Shown piece by piece: positions 15,401 through 27,748 of a stretch of DNA of 64,000 nt. The stretch comes from Bryoerythrophyllum caledonicum. Its lineage: Eukaryota > Streptophyta > Bryopsida > Pottiales > Pottiaceae. Within the stretch, counting starts at the first letter, position 1; every line of letters starts with the position of its first letter. The stretch covers positions 33,158,199-33,222,198 of the forward strand of contig OZ020516.1 in the NCBI GenBank assembly GCA_963971425.1, given 5' to 3'. The notes below the pieces were generated by a model, which made no database searches, was not told where the DNA came from, and saw only the letters and a program-made list of their open reading frames with translations. Position numbers and translations under genes: made by a program.

Positions 15401-16566
15401 CCAATGTTTTTTACAATAAAGCACTTTTGTAATTGCATTTTTATCCAATTTAATTCACCAATGACTCTCCAATTTTTTGACAAGTTTTATGTTACCAAGG
15501 ACAACCTTCGCCTTGTTGGGGACCACAGGTTTCTACACTAGTTATTATATAATGCAATTAATATAATAATTTTATTGAAGGATTCCTTAACTATCATATA
15601 CAAAGGTTAGAAATTGTGGCATGAGTTTGTTGAAATTGTCTTGCTAACTAGTAACCAATTTTTGTTTTGATGTAATTTCACCTTGAATGTCTTGGATTCA
15701 TGTTTCGTATACCACTCTATGCAGAAAAATATTGCATATGCCCTTCCACTAGTGAGCTAGTCTTTGCTTAAGGTAGAGGCACCCAATTCCGATGAGTAGA
15801 GTATGCATGGCATGGTGCATGAGAATGGTAAATGCATGAAATGGTGCATGAAGCGACCCAAAACCGATAACTCAAAATCTGAAAACCCCAGTCATTATTG
15901 GCATTGGGTCATGAAGTGTGCAATTTTGGGTTGCTCCACCTCAATTAAGCTCTCATTGGTGGCCTTGCGTTAAAAGTCGAACAAGGCCAATCTGCATTGG
16001 ATATCCTTCATGAGTTGGTTATCCATGGCATGTCTTCTCTCTTTTTACTCACTCTCACTTGTTGGCATTGGGCAAAGGAGGGCACCAAATCTCACCTACT
16101 CTACAGTATAATTATAGGCTCCGATGGTTTTTTGGGCTTTTAAATTCTATATCAATTCCAAACCTTTGAGATTAAATTTGAAAAAATATTTGTTGAGTTT
16201 CATTCCTAATTCCGCATCTTTCTACATAAATTTTTTGACATACAAATGTCATTTGAGTCCCCAACTGGCTTAAATGATCGGAATTGGACGCGTCTACCTT
16301 AGCTAGATTATGAAGAACTTCTTCAGCAATATTTTTATTAAGCCTATACGCAATACATTTGCAAAGTGCACTTAGTGCAACATACTATAGCAATTCATCC
16401 TGAAGCTTCCTAAGGACAATTTATCCTAAAGTTTCCAAAGTACGTGCAATTTGTGAATTAACCACCAAAACTCATGTCGACAATTGTATATCACTCTAAA
16501 TAAAGAGTAATGTCAAATCCACAGGGTTTGAACATGACAAAATGGCCACTGTTAAGTTTGTGCTAT

Positions 16567-16782
16567 CCAATTGCATATGTCTACAAAGGTGATGTTGTAT
16601 TCGAAACAACGTTCCATGAACATAATTGGGATCGTCGCCCATGGGTGTGAAGGTGGAACCTACGCTCACTATATCCAATTGCATATGTCTACAAAGGTGA
16701 TGTTGTATTCGAAACAACGTTCCATGAACATAATTGGGATCGTCGCCCATGGGTGTGAAGGTGGAACCTACGCTCTCTATAT
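16567..16782. repeat. Two tandem copies of a 108-bp unit
   Basis: A unit starting CCAATTGCATATGTCTACAA at 16,567 is repeated almost exactly from 16,675. Because 108 is a multiple of three, reading frames run through both copies on both strands, but no known protein motif is seen. Confidence 0.9.
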
Positions 16783-16969
16783 GCTTTCATTGGACGTCCA
16801 AGTATGGACAAGCAATTTCAAACATGAATCTGAATAAGTTTGTTTGAGCCTCTCCGTTGCCTCTAAACTTGTTCTCTATAATTAGACAACTCTGTCAAAG
16901 ACAAAGAATTAGTACCTCATCTTAGAAGTACACATCATACATAAAGATGATCTTTCGAGTCCTTCTCAC

Positions 16970-17189
16970 TACACTAAAATTGAGAATTAGTGTTAAACAC
17001 AGTAAATGAGCGATGAACGCTATAAGTTTTTACTCTTGATGAATATTTTTACCAACTATGTTTACAATGATTCCCCTATTTGAAAAGTACCAGTAGCTGT
17101 GCTCATAGTAAAAATCTTCATCAAAAGTAAAAACTTATAGCATCTCAAAATTAATTAGTGTGGTTACACTAATTCTCAATTTTAGTGTA
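16970..17189. mobile_element. MITE of about 220 bp with 21-bp inverted ends
   Basis: The ends CACTAAAATTGAGAATTAGTG and its reverse complement lie at about 16,972-16,992 and 17,167-17,187, each flanked by TA. Inside, GCTATAAGTTTTTACTCTTG near 17,020 is inverted again near 17,125-17,140, so the element can fold into a long hairpin. It encodes nothing. A related fragment lies at about 43,130-43,205. Confidence 0.75.
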
Positions 17190-17789
17190 CCCCTTTGATA
17201 ACCCTTTCATATCGCTCAACAACTTTCTCATGGAATGATCGAGTCACTATGACTGCTTTCTGAACTCTAGTAACTTTTATGCACTATTTGATTCAATATA
17301 CTCTACAACTAATACACAAAACTAAAACCCTCTCATGCTTGAGGAGTTGATCATTACAAAGGCCCATCAAATTCCATGAGGGAAGTTGCCTTGTCTCTGA
17401 TAAGATAAGCAATGTATATTTTTGAAGGGTCAGATAATAATAAAGGTCTTTTCTATTGCTCTTCAATTGATTCAAAGAACTAGGTCGTTATCACGAGTAC
17501 GAAAGAACTTGAAGTTTCGTCCATCACTCGAATTCCGCTCAACAATCACTATACAATCATGGTCACTTTCCAACCGACATTTCACAGCAGCTCATCCATG
17601 ACAATCATCTACTGCATACACACCACGAACGTTCTCTTTGGACACTAAAGTATGTCAAACAAAATTCCACCACCCAACGGCTACCAAAAGTATACTCACT
17701 CAAGTCTACCACATCACAGAAACAGAAACAGACCCCGATTCATTATCAAGTGCCCCATCACTGCACATGCCACACACCCGCTTCTCCCT

Positions 17790-18252
17790 ATCACAGAAAC
17801 ACCATCACACACACACACCATCCAGGCTCCAAAATCAAGCTTCATTGAGCAGCAGCACGCACTCCTTCAATTCTTCTCAAATCGGAGAGTGATCGCAATG
17901 TCTAGGTAAAAATAGAGAGAACTATACACAACCCCTTACATGTATGTGTGAACCTTTTCCTGCGCCCGCCACGCGCAGTCCAATTCGTGGGGCACGCCAT
18001 CTTATCTGCTACTAAGTTACACACCTGCCCCTCCCAAATCGGAGGCCGGTGACACCACCACCATACGCACACTCGGGCCCCTCAAAATTAGCGGCCGCAT
18101 TGCCTACTCTCACGCCACTCCTACGCCGGGATGGAACCGCAGAAGAACAATGCACAGCCACACGCGCACAGGAAGATTCGGCTGGCACACACCACGCCCA
18201 GGGTGGATGCACAACCTCGCATGCTCAGCCCCGCTCTCCTCTGAAAAGCCTC
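17790..18252 (-). repeat. 3' flank of DSK2 copy B, inverted match to 14,270-14,740
   Basis: Reverse complement of the copy A flank, with a shorter CCACCA run at 18,055-18,061 than the GGTGGT run of copy A and scattered substitutions. It marks the inner limit of the right arm of the inverted duplication. Confidence 0.85.
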
Positions 18253-21200
18253 TCATCCCAGATTCCCCAGCAGCCGCTCCACCGCCGCATTCACGTTCCC
18301 ACCTACGGCATTCAGCGCCCGGATGTTCTCCTGCGTGTCGATGAAACCCATCTCTGCCAGCTGCGACAGCTGCGACGCGTACAGTTGCTCCGGCGGAACT
18401 GCATCAACCACACCACAAGTCAGATGCAACAAAACCACAAACAGCACCAACCGCTCTCAGGCACCATGCGCTGGAGCACTACACGATCCCCACTGATCCC
18501 AGGGATGCGCTTAATCTGCACAGCTAGCTTTTCTCGAAGAGCATGCTGCTGCAAGGTGCTCGCGACGTACCATCAGGGTTGGCAGGACCAGCGCTGCCAA
18601 GTCCTCCAAACATACTCAGCAACGCGTCCATGTTCATCCCCGGGGCTCCACCAAGACCGCCTCCCGCTGCGCCCGGATTTCTGCACGACAAGTAGTGCAT
18701 GCTGTTAGAGTTGAGCAAAGGATGACAGGATGCATGAGTGGCATGTAACAAGTTCTCTAAATCATTCTCCTTGACAACGTACTCATTGTACAGATCACAA
18801 AACTTGACGGCTGGTAATTGACACTTGAAGCAAAAATATGTTCGCCACACAGAGGCGCATCGGAATAAGAGGTACATCGTCATTATGCACATCAAAGAGG
18901 TGAATGAACTTACTGGCCAGGAGCTTGACGACCACGCTGACCCATTAGTGCTTGTTGAAGTTGCATTAGTTGCTGCAGATGATGCACCAACGAGTTTGTT
19001 TCAATTATGTCGCACAGTAAATAGGAAACAATCAAACACCCGACGACTGCACTTGACCTCGAAGACACAAACCTTACCACAATAGAAAGACGGGTTTCAC
19101 AAAACAAGAAGAATAGAACTAGCACATATTTCAAAATAGTCAGAATGTGGTGCCGGACTCATGCAAACTGGACGATTCGTACCTGTAGGCTTTCGGGACT
19201 GCTTATTTGCCGCATGAAGTCTGGACTTTGCATCATGTCTCTGAACTGAGGGTTCTGATTCAACATCGCTTGTAGCTGGGGATGCATGTTCATGATCTAT
19301 CAACGATACCAGGAGCAAGCATTAGGATGCAAATTAAACAAAAATCTGAATAACTCGAACGACTAAAGATTGTGAGAGCTCGCTGGTCCAATTAAGAATG
19401 ACACGAAAAATATCTACTGCCGTGAGAAGCGAATACATTAACATAACTTGTAAAAAATATTTTTAAAAAAACAGCACATCTCTTTCAGGTGCAAAGATCG
19501 GAGCTCATTATCCACACCTGGTTCATATATGTAGGATTAGACAAGAGCCCCTGCATCATCTGCATGATTTGTGGGTTCTGCAGCATCTGCTGCATCATCG
19601 CGGGATCCATTAGCCCTCCTGCACCACCCATCATTCCAAGATCTCGCATGTCGAGTCCCCCAAGCGCGCTCAGGTCCGGCAGTCCTCCCCCAATCCCCGC
19701 TCCGGGTGCTGCCGAAGGAGCTTGCCCAGCTCCAGGTGCAGCTCCCGCTGCAACCACAAAAATACTGCCAGTGCTCAATTACACATCTCAAAAAACTTCA
19801 TGGACCAGGACGAGGGAGAAAGAAACGCCCTCAGAAAATCCCTTCGTCCCTCAAGCTAAACTATCCTTTAAAGCATGAAAAATGAAACGCTAGAAAATTT
19901 GCACTCTAGACTGGAACCACAAAGAAAAGCTTCCCTTACTCATTCATTAGAGGAGCAGTGAGAAAAAAAACAAAGGAACTCCAAAACGTGCACTAATATC
20001 CAACACTCACCTCTCCAAGCAATCCAATCATAGCAATGCTACTTAAGAGTTCATCTACATTCAAGATTGTACAGCCACTCATGGCTATAAAACCACGCAC
20101 TCACCTGTGGTGTTCCACGGATTCGGCAGAGGAGCCGTATTTGGCACTGTCGTCCCACCGGCTCCCGTCGCAGTCGCAGTCGCCGCGCCATGCCCTTGCC
20201 CCGGGGCGTTCCCGTTCATGCCCATCATTGCGGCAAACGGGTTTGCCGCCATGTTGTCAGTGCCGCCCTCCCCGCCCATCGTCGCCGCGTTCAGCAGCGG
20301 CTCCTGCACTGTCTCGTACATCCGCCGCAGCATGTTAAACCCCTCCGGCGACGCCTCGATGTTGCTCATCGCGCGGTCCGTGTTGCGCATCATCTCGCGC
20401 ATCAGCTCCGGGTTGCGTGCCGCGTCCAGCGTCTGCCGCAGCGTGCCGGGGTCGTTCAGGATGTGCGCCAGGTCCGGGTTGCGGTCGATGATCTCGCGCA
20501 TCTGCGGGTTGCTCATGATCAGCGTCCGCATCAGATCCGGGTTGTTCATCAGGCCCTGCACCGCCGGCATGTTCATCATCTCACGCATCAGGTTCGGGTT
20601 CTGCATCAGCTGCTGCTGCACCTGCTGAAACTCCGAGTCGCCCATCCCAAACGGTGCCGCACCTGCTCCAGCCCCCGCCCCAGGCCCCCAGCCCTCCAGC
20701 CCCGGGAATGCAAGCCCGCCCATCTCAGGCACCACGCCTAGCCCCGCCGGCTGGCTGCCTGCAGGCACGGGGGGCGCAGCGGCAGCCGCAGGGCTGGCAG
20801 CTGCGGGCGCAGACGCAGGCGGCGCTCCTCGCACTAGATGAACTGTGTGGTCAGTTAGCAGACCTGATCCACACGCCACGGGCACAAACACACATTAGAA
20901 AAAAAAACTCACACAGCGCATGACCAGCCGAACACAACAAGTCAGGAAGAGCAGTTCAATTATAACCACAGTTTGGACAAACCTAATCCAAACCACACAG
21001 AACCACACATCAGAACCAGGCTCTCATAATTTACCATCGCGGCAAAATGAACATCAATCACCATATGAAGCACATCAATGAATCAGATCAAGCATGAATA
21101 CAGAGAATCAGATACAGAACTCAACCGTCTCCATCCCAAGCACAGCCGAAATGAAACTCAGACGACACGTAACCAGCTAAACCGATCAAAACAAGCAATT

Positions 21201-21806
21201 CAACAGGAAAGAACTCAAATGAAAACAACTGCTCAAATAAAACCTCCAGACTCGGTTTCCTCCCCATACCTTACATGTCCATCTCCCAGGACCAATTCTA
21301 CAACAAGCATGTCTCTGACAAAACATAAACCTAATCAATTCAAAGAACTCCAATACGAGCACGATGATAATTCTGCGTCCGCGGAAACTGTCCAAGACGT
21401 GACCTAACCACCACCGAACCGATCAATCACACACTTAACCACCAATTACAATCCAACACCAGCAACTCGGAATACATTGCCCTAAAAAGTCCCCCAGATC
21501 AGACCCAAAATTCGCCGCAAACCCTAACGGGACATCAATTTCACGAAAACCCTAACTGCGCCAATCCGCGGGTCAATCCGCGCGCTCACCGTAGCTGCTC
21601 AGCGTCAGGTCGTCCTTGAGCACGCGGCCCTTGTAGATCAGCCGCTGCTGGTCCGCGGGGATCTCCGAGCGCTCCACCAACAGCGCCTTCAGCGCGCCCA
21701 CAGTGGCGCCCAGGTCCACCTCCACCGTGAACTTGTTCCCGTTGGAGCACCGCACGTGCACCATCGCGGCGCGCGCCCCGCTGCTCTCCTCCGGCTCGCC
21801 CCCCAT
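18253..21806 (-). CDS. DSK2: Ubiquilin/DSK2 copy B (complete)
   Basis: Complete ubiquilin gene on the minus strand. The ATG at 21,806 opens the UBL exon ([30 protein letters not shown]). A large exon (about 20,873-20,105) encodes an Ala/Pro-rich linker with [14 protein letters not shown], then STI1 repeats with [40 protein letters not shown] and [11 protein letters not shown]. Further exons carry [14 protein letters not shown] and [20 protein letters not shown] (about 19,747-19,519), [20 protein letters not shown] (about 19,298-19,182), [19 protein letters not shown] (about 18,975-18,915), a Gly/Met-rich exon (about 18,680-18,570) and the UBA (about 18,400-18,253). All frames are open, so this is the likely functional paralog. 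It matches copy A exon by exon in inverted, tail-to-tail orientation. The family role is delivery of ubiquitylated cargo to the proteasome and autophagy. Confidence 0.93.
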
Positions 21807-22138
21807 CGCCTCCCTCTCTCGCAATCCCCTGCCTCTCGCCCCCTCTACTCTCTCTATCTCTCTCTCTTCCTCCTCCCGATCTCACACCTCCGATGCGCGT
21901 ACGTCTGGTGCGGAATTGCAAGTGTAGTGAGCTTGGAGGGGCGAATTGGAGGCGAGCGATGCGGCGATGATTGATGGCCTGCGAACGCAACGACGACGCT
22001 GATGCCGGGCGAGCAAGTTCCAGGCTTCCGGTGTCTGGGTTTGGTCGGACGTTCGTCGTTTGGATGATTTTCATCCTATGGATGGGTGGCGTGAGAGTAC
22101 GAATTTTACTCTCACGCTTGTACTCAAGTCTAGCAAGA

Positions 22139-22683
22139 CTTAGGACCGCTTCACACTTGGTGGCCAAGTCGAGAGGCCATCGATTTCCACCAATGAGATT
22201 GCTAGAATGGCCAAAGTCTGGACTTTGGGCCTTCACACTTGTGCCCAAACTCCAAAGGCCATCGTCCTACATGGCAACACTTTTGGGTTGTTTTGGCGCC
22301 AAAGCGACGGCCTCTCAAGCAAAACTTGGGTTGCCCATTTTAGTCAACCCAAACTATAGTCGAGAGTCCGTCGAATTTTTTTATTAAAATAATCAAAAAC
22401 TGACAAGATCTAGACCATTAGATGAAAGAGACCAAATTATTGGGCTCTTTTATTTTGGCTGATTTTTTTGGCTGATTTTTATTGGCTGATTTTTTTTGGC
22501 GTAATGATATGGGGTTTGGACTTTGGACTTGGCCTTTGGGGCTTCACACCACAACCGGCCAAACCTTCAATCTATATTATTTAATGTATTTTTTTGGCAA
22601 AAAAGTTTGGCCTCTCACCATAGTTTGGCCACTCATTTTGACGGTCGGCCTCTCGACTTGGGCATAGTGTGAAGCGGCCCTTA
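22139..22683. mobile_element. hAT-like MITE/foldback, about 545 bp
   Basis: The left end reads TTAGGACCGCTTCACACTTGG at about 22,140 and the right end is its imperfect inverted copy, GTGTGAAGCGGCCCTTAGG, ending near 22,683. Both inner ends continue with inverted matches (AAGTCGAGAGGCC against GGCCTCTCGACTT). GGGCCG-type termini recall hAT-related MITEs. No coding capacity is seen and no target duplication was established. Confidence 0.6.
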
Positions 22684-22920
22684 GGGCCGGTTTATACTTG
22701 GGGCTGGATTGAGGGCCGGCTGGAACTCTCCAAGTTTCAACCAATAGGGTCTTTCAATCTCTCAAAATCCAACCCAAGAGCTTTATACTTGGGGCCGGCC
22801 AAAACTACATTTCATCCTACGTGTCGCCTTAGGTGGCATAGTTTTAGTGACAAACCTTCCGGCCCCAAGGGAGCAATTGGGACGAGGTTTGGGGTGGCCC
22901 AACTTCCAATCTAGGGCCGG
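22681..22920. mobile_element. Second GGGCCGG-type MITE fragment
   Basis: It directly abuts the previous element and starts TTAGGGCCGGTTTATACTTGG. TTTATACTTGGGGCCGGCC recurs at about 22,783 and AGGGCCGGATTTGG near 22,913. It looks like a related or nested non-autonomous element; the borders are approximate. Confidence 0.45.
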
Positions 22921-22963
22921 ATTTGGTTCCTCCGTTGGATCCTTCAAATCGCTACGGTCAATT

Positions 22964-23003
22964 TTATATATATATATATATATATTATTTATTTATTTAT
23001 TTA
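22964..23003. repeat. AT and ATTT microsatellite
   Basis: A run of TA dinucleotides (about 22,967-22,986) is followed by three to four TTTA units. Confidence 0.85.
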
Positions 23004-23389
23004 AAAAATTGTTTTTATTTTGAAAAAGTAAAAATACCCCTTCCTTTTGGATATGCACCCCAAAAAAGGGATTTGGTCAAATAAAGTAAATAAAACTCTT
23101 TTTTCCAATAGTCAAAATAGGAAGAGGAATTTAAAGTTGCATTGACTACTATACATAGTATATTGAAGAGAATCCTATGTCTCACATGACACTAATTGCT
23201 TACTCAAGGGAAAATTGGGTATGACTTCCACTAAATTTCCTCCTGAATCCCTCTTTAATTGGTTTAGTACATTTGTCTGATATCCTACAAAGCAAATATT
23301 TGTTTGTTGGCGCCGCAAACGATGCCTTTTGCCCTTGGTCTTCCGGTTACGGCAACGGTTCCACTAGTCATACTATTAAAATTATAATC

Positions 23390-23500
23390 TGCGCAGTTAA
23401 CCACGCAGTCATCAATCGTGCAGTCAACCATGCAGTGAACTACATAAACGCTGCAGTCAACCGCACACTCAAGAGCGCAATGAACCATGTTACCTTAATT
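23390..23500 (+). repeat. Degenerate GCAGTCAACCA mini-repeat
   Basis: A motif close to GCAGTNAACCA recurs about five times in 80 bases at irregular spacing. Translated on the plus strand it gives AVNHAV-like repeats, but there is no other sign of coding. Confidence 0.6.
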
Positions 23501-23549
23501 TATTTTTTTAAATTTTGTAATATAAAAACTACATTAAAATGGTTGGACT

Positions 23550-26500
23550 AATGCATTGCAAAGCAAGCGCCAACTGCTAGTAAGTTAGTAAAATAATATA
23601 CCAAGGAGCCTTCAAAGAAACTAGTAGGAGTAATCTTAGGCTTGTTAATATTGCTTGATTAAAGATTGGATTAGATTATAATTGTAACCATGGTGGATAG
23701 CACATCAATCTTCAAGGACTTTAACTCTTTCGGGTAGGTACGTGCAAGATAATCACTATGGTTGGTCAACACAACTCCTAACCAAAAAATTGCTACAAAT
23801 TTGCTCACTATATATTGAATTTAGGCAAACCTTTCAGATACCTCCATGGTTAAATACAAAAAAATAAATGTGGATATGGCGTCAGAGCAAAGCATAATGT
23901 TGTTCTATCAATATGCGAGGCATTTAAACAATTTCATATAATTTAATATCTAAATTGCAACAAAAAAAACTTAAATAAAACTTATAGCATCCATGAGTCT
24001 TCACACGGCCTCCACAATGAAATGGCTAGTCTTTATAGGATCTATATTTAAAGGAAATCAGTGCAAGATAATAAATCTTTGTAGGAGTTGGAATCTATGC
24101 AACAATGACACACTAGAAACAATTGATTTTACTTCAATGGATGCCATTACATAAGACTCACACCAAAAAACTCAATAATTTTTAGTAGTAATCACCTATT
24201 TATATCCAATCCAATGATAGAAATAAACCTTCTATAGATTTATTATTCCTTGCACTTTTAAAGCTTAATTTGACCTTATAAATGTAGTAATAAAGGTACA
24301 CCTTGGCTTTTATTACGCATTTTATGTACTGAGCAAGTATGGTATGGAAAATGTGCATTTGACAAAATTGAAGCACTAGAACATATATGATGAATGTTAT
24401 ATCATGTCTAGAAAACAACAATTTGCATTGAAATTAAGGCATAGAAAGCTTCAAAGATACAAACAATCCAAAAAATCTATTGTACCAGAATCACCTTATT
24501 TTGCATGACTTAGATTGAAAAGGCATCTTTGCAATGAAAGAAAAGAGAAGATCCTACATGTAAGCCACATTCTCCACTAACACTAAATTTCAATAATATT
24601 GCACATCATCAACACTCCGTTTTTTTCCTAATACCTTTGCAATTTGACAGTGCATCAAAATAAGTTTTTGAAAAGCCAAAACAAAACTACGTGACTTCTA
24701 AGAAGAGCAAAAATTGAGGTGATAAAGTTCAAAGAAGAGAAAGAGGTACCAATACAAAATGTAAGCCGGTTCATAGGAGCAACAATAAAAGAAGATGTAT
24801 ACGAAGCTCCCAAGAAATGAAGAGATGCAAAGATCAATGAAAATAAAGAGGGAAGATCAACAAGGCATGCAAAGATTGAAGAAAGAGATAAACTACAACT
24901 CCATTACTCTTCTTAAATTTTACAAGAATAATCATTTTAACATAGCAAACAACATTGCAAAGATTATGCAATGAATATGTTTAACACTAGGCACATAATT
25001 CCACATCTATTCAATAATGGTCACTACAAGCATTGAGGATATAACTCTCTACTACCTTCCAAAAACTTCTATCTATCATGACAAACTTTAAGTAGAAAAT
25101 GGATCAAAAAATAGCATTTAAAGATTGATATATTATGTTGTACATCTTAACTTTTGGTTGAATAAAAAGGTAGAACAGCTAATACTCAAAATTGTAAACT
25201 TAGATTACAAGAGTAGCCTCCAATATAGGGGTTGCTTAAGAAGTTTCTCTCTTCCAAGGTTTTCCTTATTTTATACAAAACTACCAAAGCCTCTTTGGAT
25301 AGATCTTGCCTTTTTGCGGGCAAAGCCCAAATTTTGGAAGATGAGCTCTTTTCAAAAAGAAATCATGACGAAGATGGTAATTTGGCCATGTGTTTTAATA
25401 TTCAATGTGCTCCAAGGCCTATATTCTACACATAACATTCTTTCAAAATAGAATTTAAAACAATATTGTATTGGATTTTATCTATTATTCTATTTGATAG
25501 TATTTAATAGTGAGACAATCTATTTATGAAGGCAATTTCAATACTTGAAAGACATAAGTGTCTCTTAAGTTTTAGATAGTTGATATACATAACTTTATAT
25601 TACAAACACATTTATCTAGTACTATTTCAAGCATAAATATTGTATTTCATATAACCTTTATGACTTGGGTTCTAATTATGTCTTATTTAACATACTTTCT
25701 TTTATTTAAGACTTCTACAATACATATATACATATATATAATATAAATGTGAATTGAAAAAATAAATTGTATGTTTGTAATGGTAAAGAAGCAATGTTTC
25801 CATTCTAGTTTGTAATAATTGTTTGGTTTCGAGTATCTTTTTAATGAGTATAAGATACATGAAGTGTTCAACCAATATCATAGGCCTCTATACATTTAGT
25901 GATATTTTGGCGACACATGCTCTAACATAAAAATATAGATCATATGTTATTGTAAATAGTTTTATTTCTTCATATGTAGCTCTTTTGTGCATGCGGTAAG
26001 TAGAAGTAATATCCATTGTAGAATTAGTCATAACATATCCAATTTTTTTGAACCTCGACCAACACAAAATAAATACATTCAAATCACAATGTTAAGCTCA
26101 TGGCTTGACAATTATTACTTCCATGTCAATTAAATTTATAAAATCAAGCTCTTTATTCGTCTAAAAAAAAATCATCTTGTTATTAGTATTTATTGTTAAT
26201 TAAATAATCATTAAACTTTTGCTAGGTATTAGACATGAAAATACTATTAATAAACCATTAAACTTTGACATCTAAGAAAATCAAAGCCACATTTTTAGAT
26301 GAATTCTTTTTAAATCTTTACATTGTATAACTTTGAATAGAGATTCAAGACAATACACAATCATAATAATCATTTCAATGTACTCTTTTAGTACAACCAC
26401 AACGAACCGGATTTCAAGGCTAAAACATATCAATAATCTTTACAAATTGCAACCCCAAATTTGCTTTTTTTGTTGAGTTATTTGGAGACAAGGTGGCCGT

Positions 26501-27570
26501 TGAAATCATAGCTTTGTCAATTTCATTAGTTGCAAATATATTGCAAAATCAATAGATGTTAAATAAATACAATAATTATTTAAACGATTATGAAATTGAA
26601 TTGTACTTTATTTTATTTTTCAAGATAAAATAATTATTATTAGAAGCCTTCCAAATCACACATGTGGATTTTTTTATCTGCTCAAAAAAAGTACGATTGC
26701 TACATTCATTTGTCTTGCTCCGTTGGATGTACAAAGATAAAATTTTGGCAAGAATCTTTGTCTGAAACCATACCTAAATGAATCAATACATTTCTAATGG
26801 GACTAATGGAACAATTAACTTGTGTTTATGTAGTTACAAAGAGTAGGGCATTTTTGAACACAAATGCATGAGATTAAAAGGAGGACATACCATTTTTAAA
26901 TTATAAATAGATATATAGTAATGATATATATTATTATGAAATGTTTTAATTGTTATTTTTTGATGATTCAATACAACAGTTAGACCCGCAAGTGGTATCG
27001 CTTTGAGACAATCATTTAAAAATATATATAAAAAATCTACTGTTCTTTTACCTATTCACTATGAATCTACACCTCTGATGGTTGCATATCCCAATGCAAG
27101 ATTGGAAGTAACCATATCCTAGAGTTAATCTTGCTACCATTTAATCATTAAGTAGGTGAGATATAATGTTTTAACATAGTTGAACAAAAAAAGTGAAATC
27201 CTTATAAATAAAAAGAATAAAAATGTTGAGTGGACATATATTATGATTGCACTTTTTTTTCTGGTGCTGCAAAACAAATCCTTAAACATAGGCCTTCTCT
27301 CCCTCCACTCCACCTATAGGCCTTTTGAAAGTTGAATGTCTTCTGTTCAAGAAAAAACTCCTCAAGCTCGCAAAAATTGACTTAAGCAAGAACATTGTAT
27401 TATACGCACAGACGTTGATCGTGAAGTAGAAAATGTCCGTTCAAGCGCAGCGGGGCGATCAACCTCCTGCCATCTTCTGCAATGTGGCAAAATCAGGGCA
27501 AAGTCAATACCAAAAAAGATAAAGGATTGGTGCTGACCTTTTGGATTTATCTTTCAACGAAGTTTTGCCC
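23550..27570. other. AT-rich region with no recognised gene
   Basis: About 4 kb of AT-rich sequence. Short reading frames occur on both strands, for example 25,125-25,451, but none shows a family motif, plausible splice signals or a compositional shift. The two short segments at 23,151-23,172 and 23,979-24,003 recur joined together near 27,573-27,618. Confidence 0.6.
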
Positions 27571-27748
27571 TAAACTTATAGCATCCATGAGTCTTCATAC
27601 ATAGTATATTGAAGAGAAGTACGAGTGAGTAATTCACTCATGCATTGACTACTAGCCATACTCGTGACAAGCAAAACCAATTTCACATTTTCAAATACGA
27701 GCTACCGCTAAATACAAATACTATCCAGAAGATACTTTATTGCGATTT

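Larger units (their letters stand above)
14741..17789. other. Spacer between the two DSK2 copies, no intact gene
   Basis: AT-rich spacer of about 3 kb separating the two arms of the DSK2 inverted duplication. It holds the Helitron helicase relic, a 108-bp tandem duplication and a 220-bp MITE listed separately. The remainder shows only short spurious reading frames and no coding motif I recognise. Confidence 0.7.

Noticed and set aside
20107-20741. Long plus-strand open frames opposite DSK2 copy B
   Set aside because: Antisense shadows of the STI1-coding exon.
23273-23551. Open frame with AVNHAV-type repeats
   Set aside because: Explained by the degenerate GCAGTCAACC DNA repeat; no other coding sign.
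25125-25451. Plus-strand open frame of 108 codons in AT-rich DNA
   Set aside because: No family motif, no supporting splice context, composition like its surroundings.
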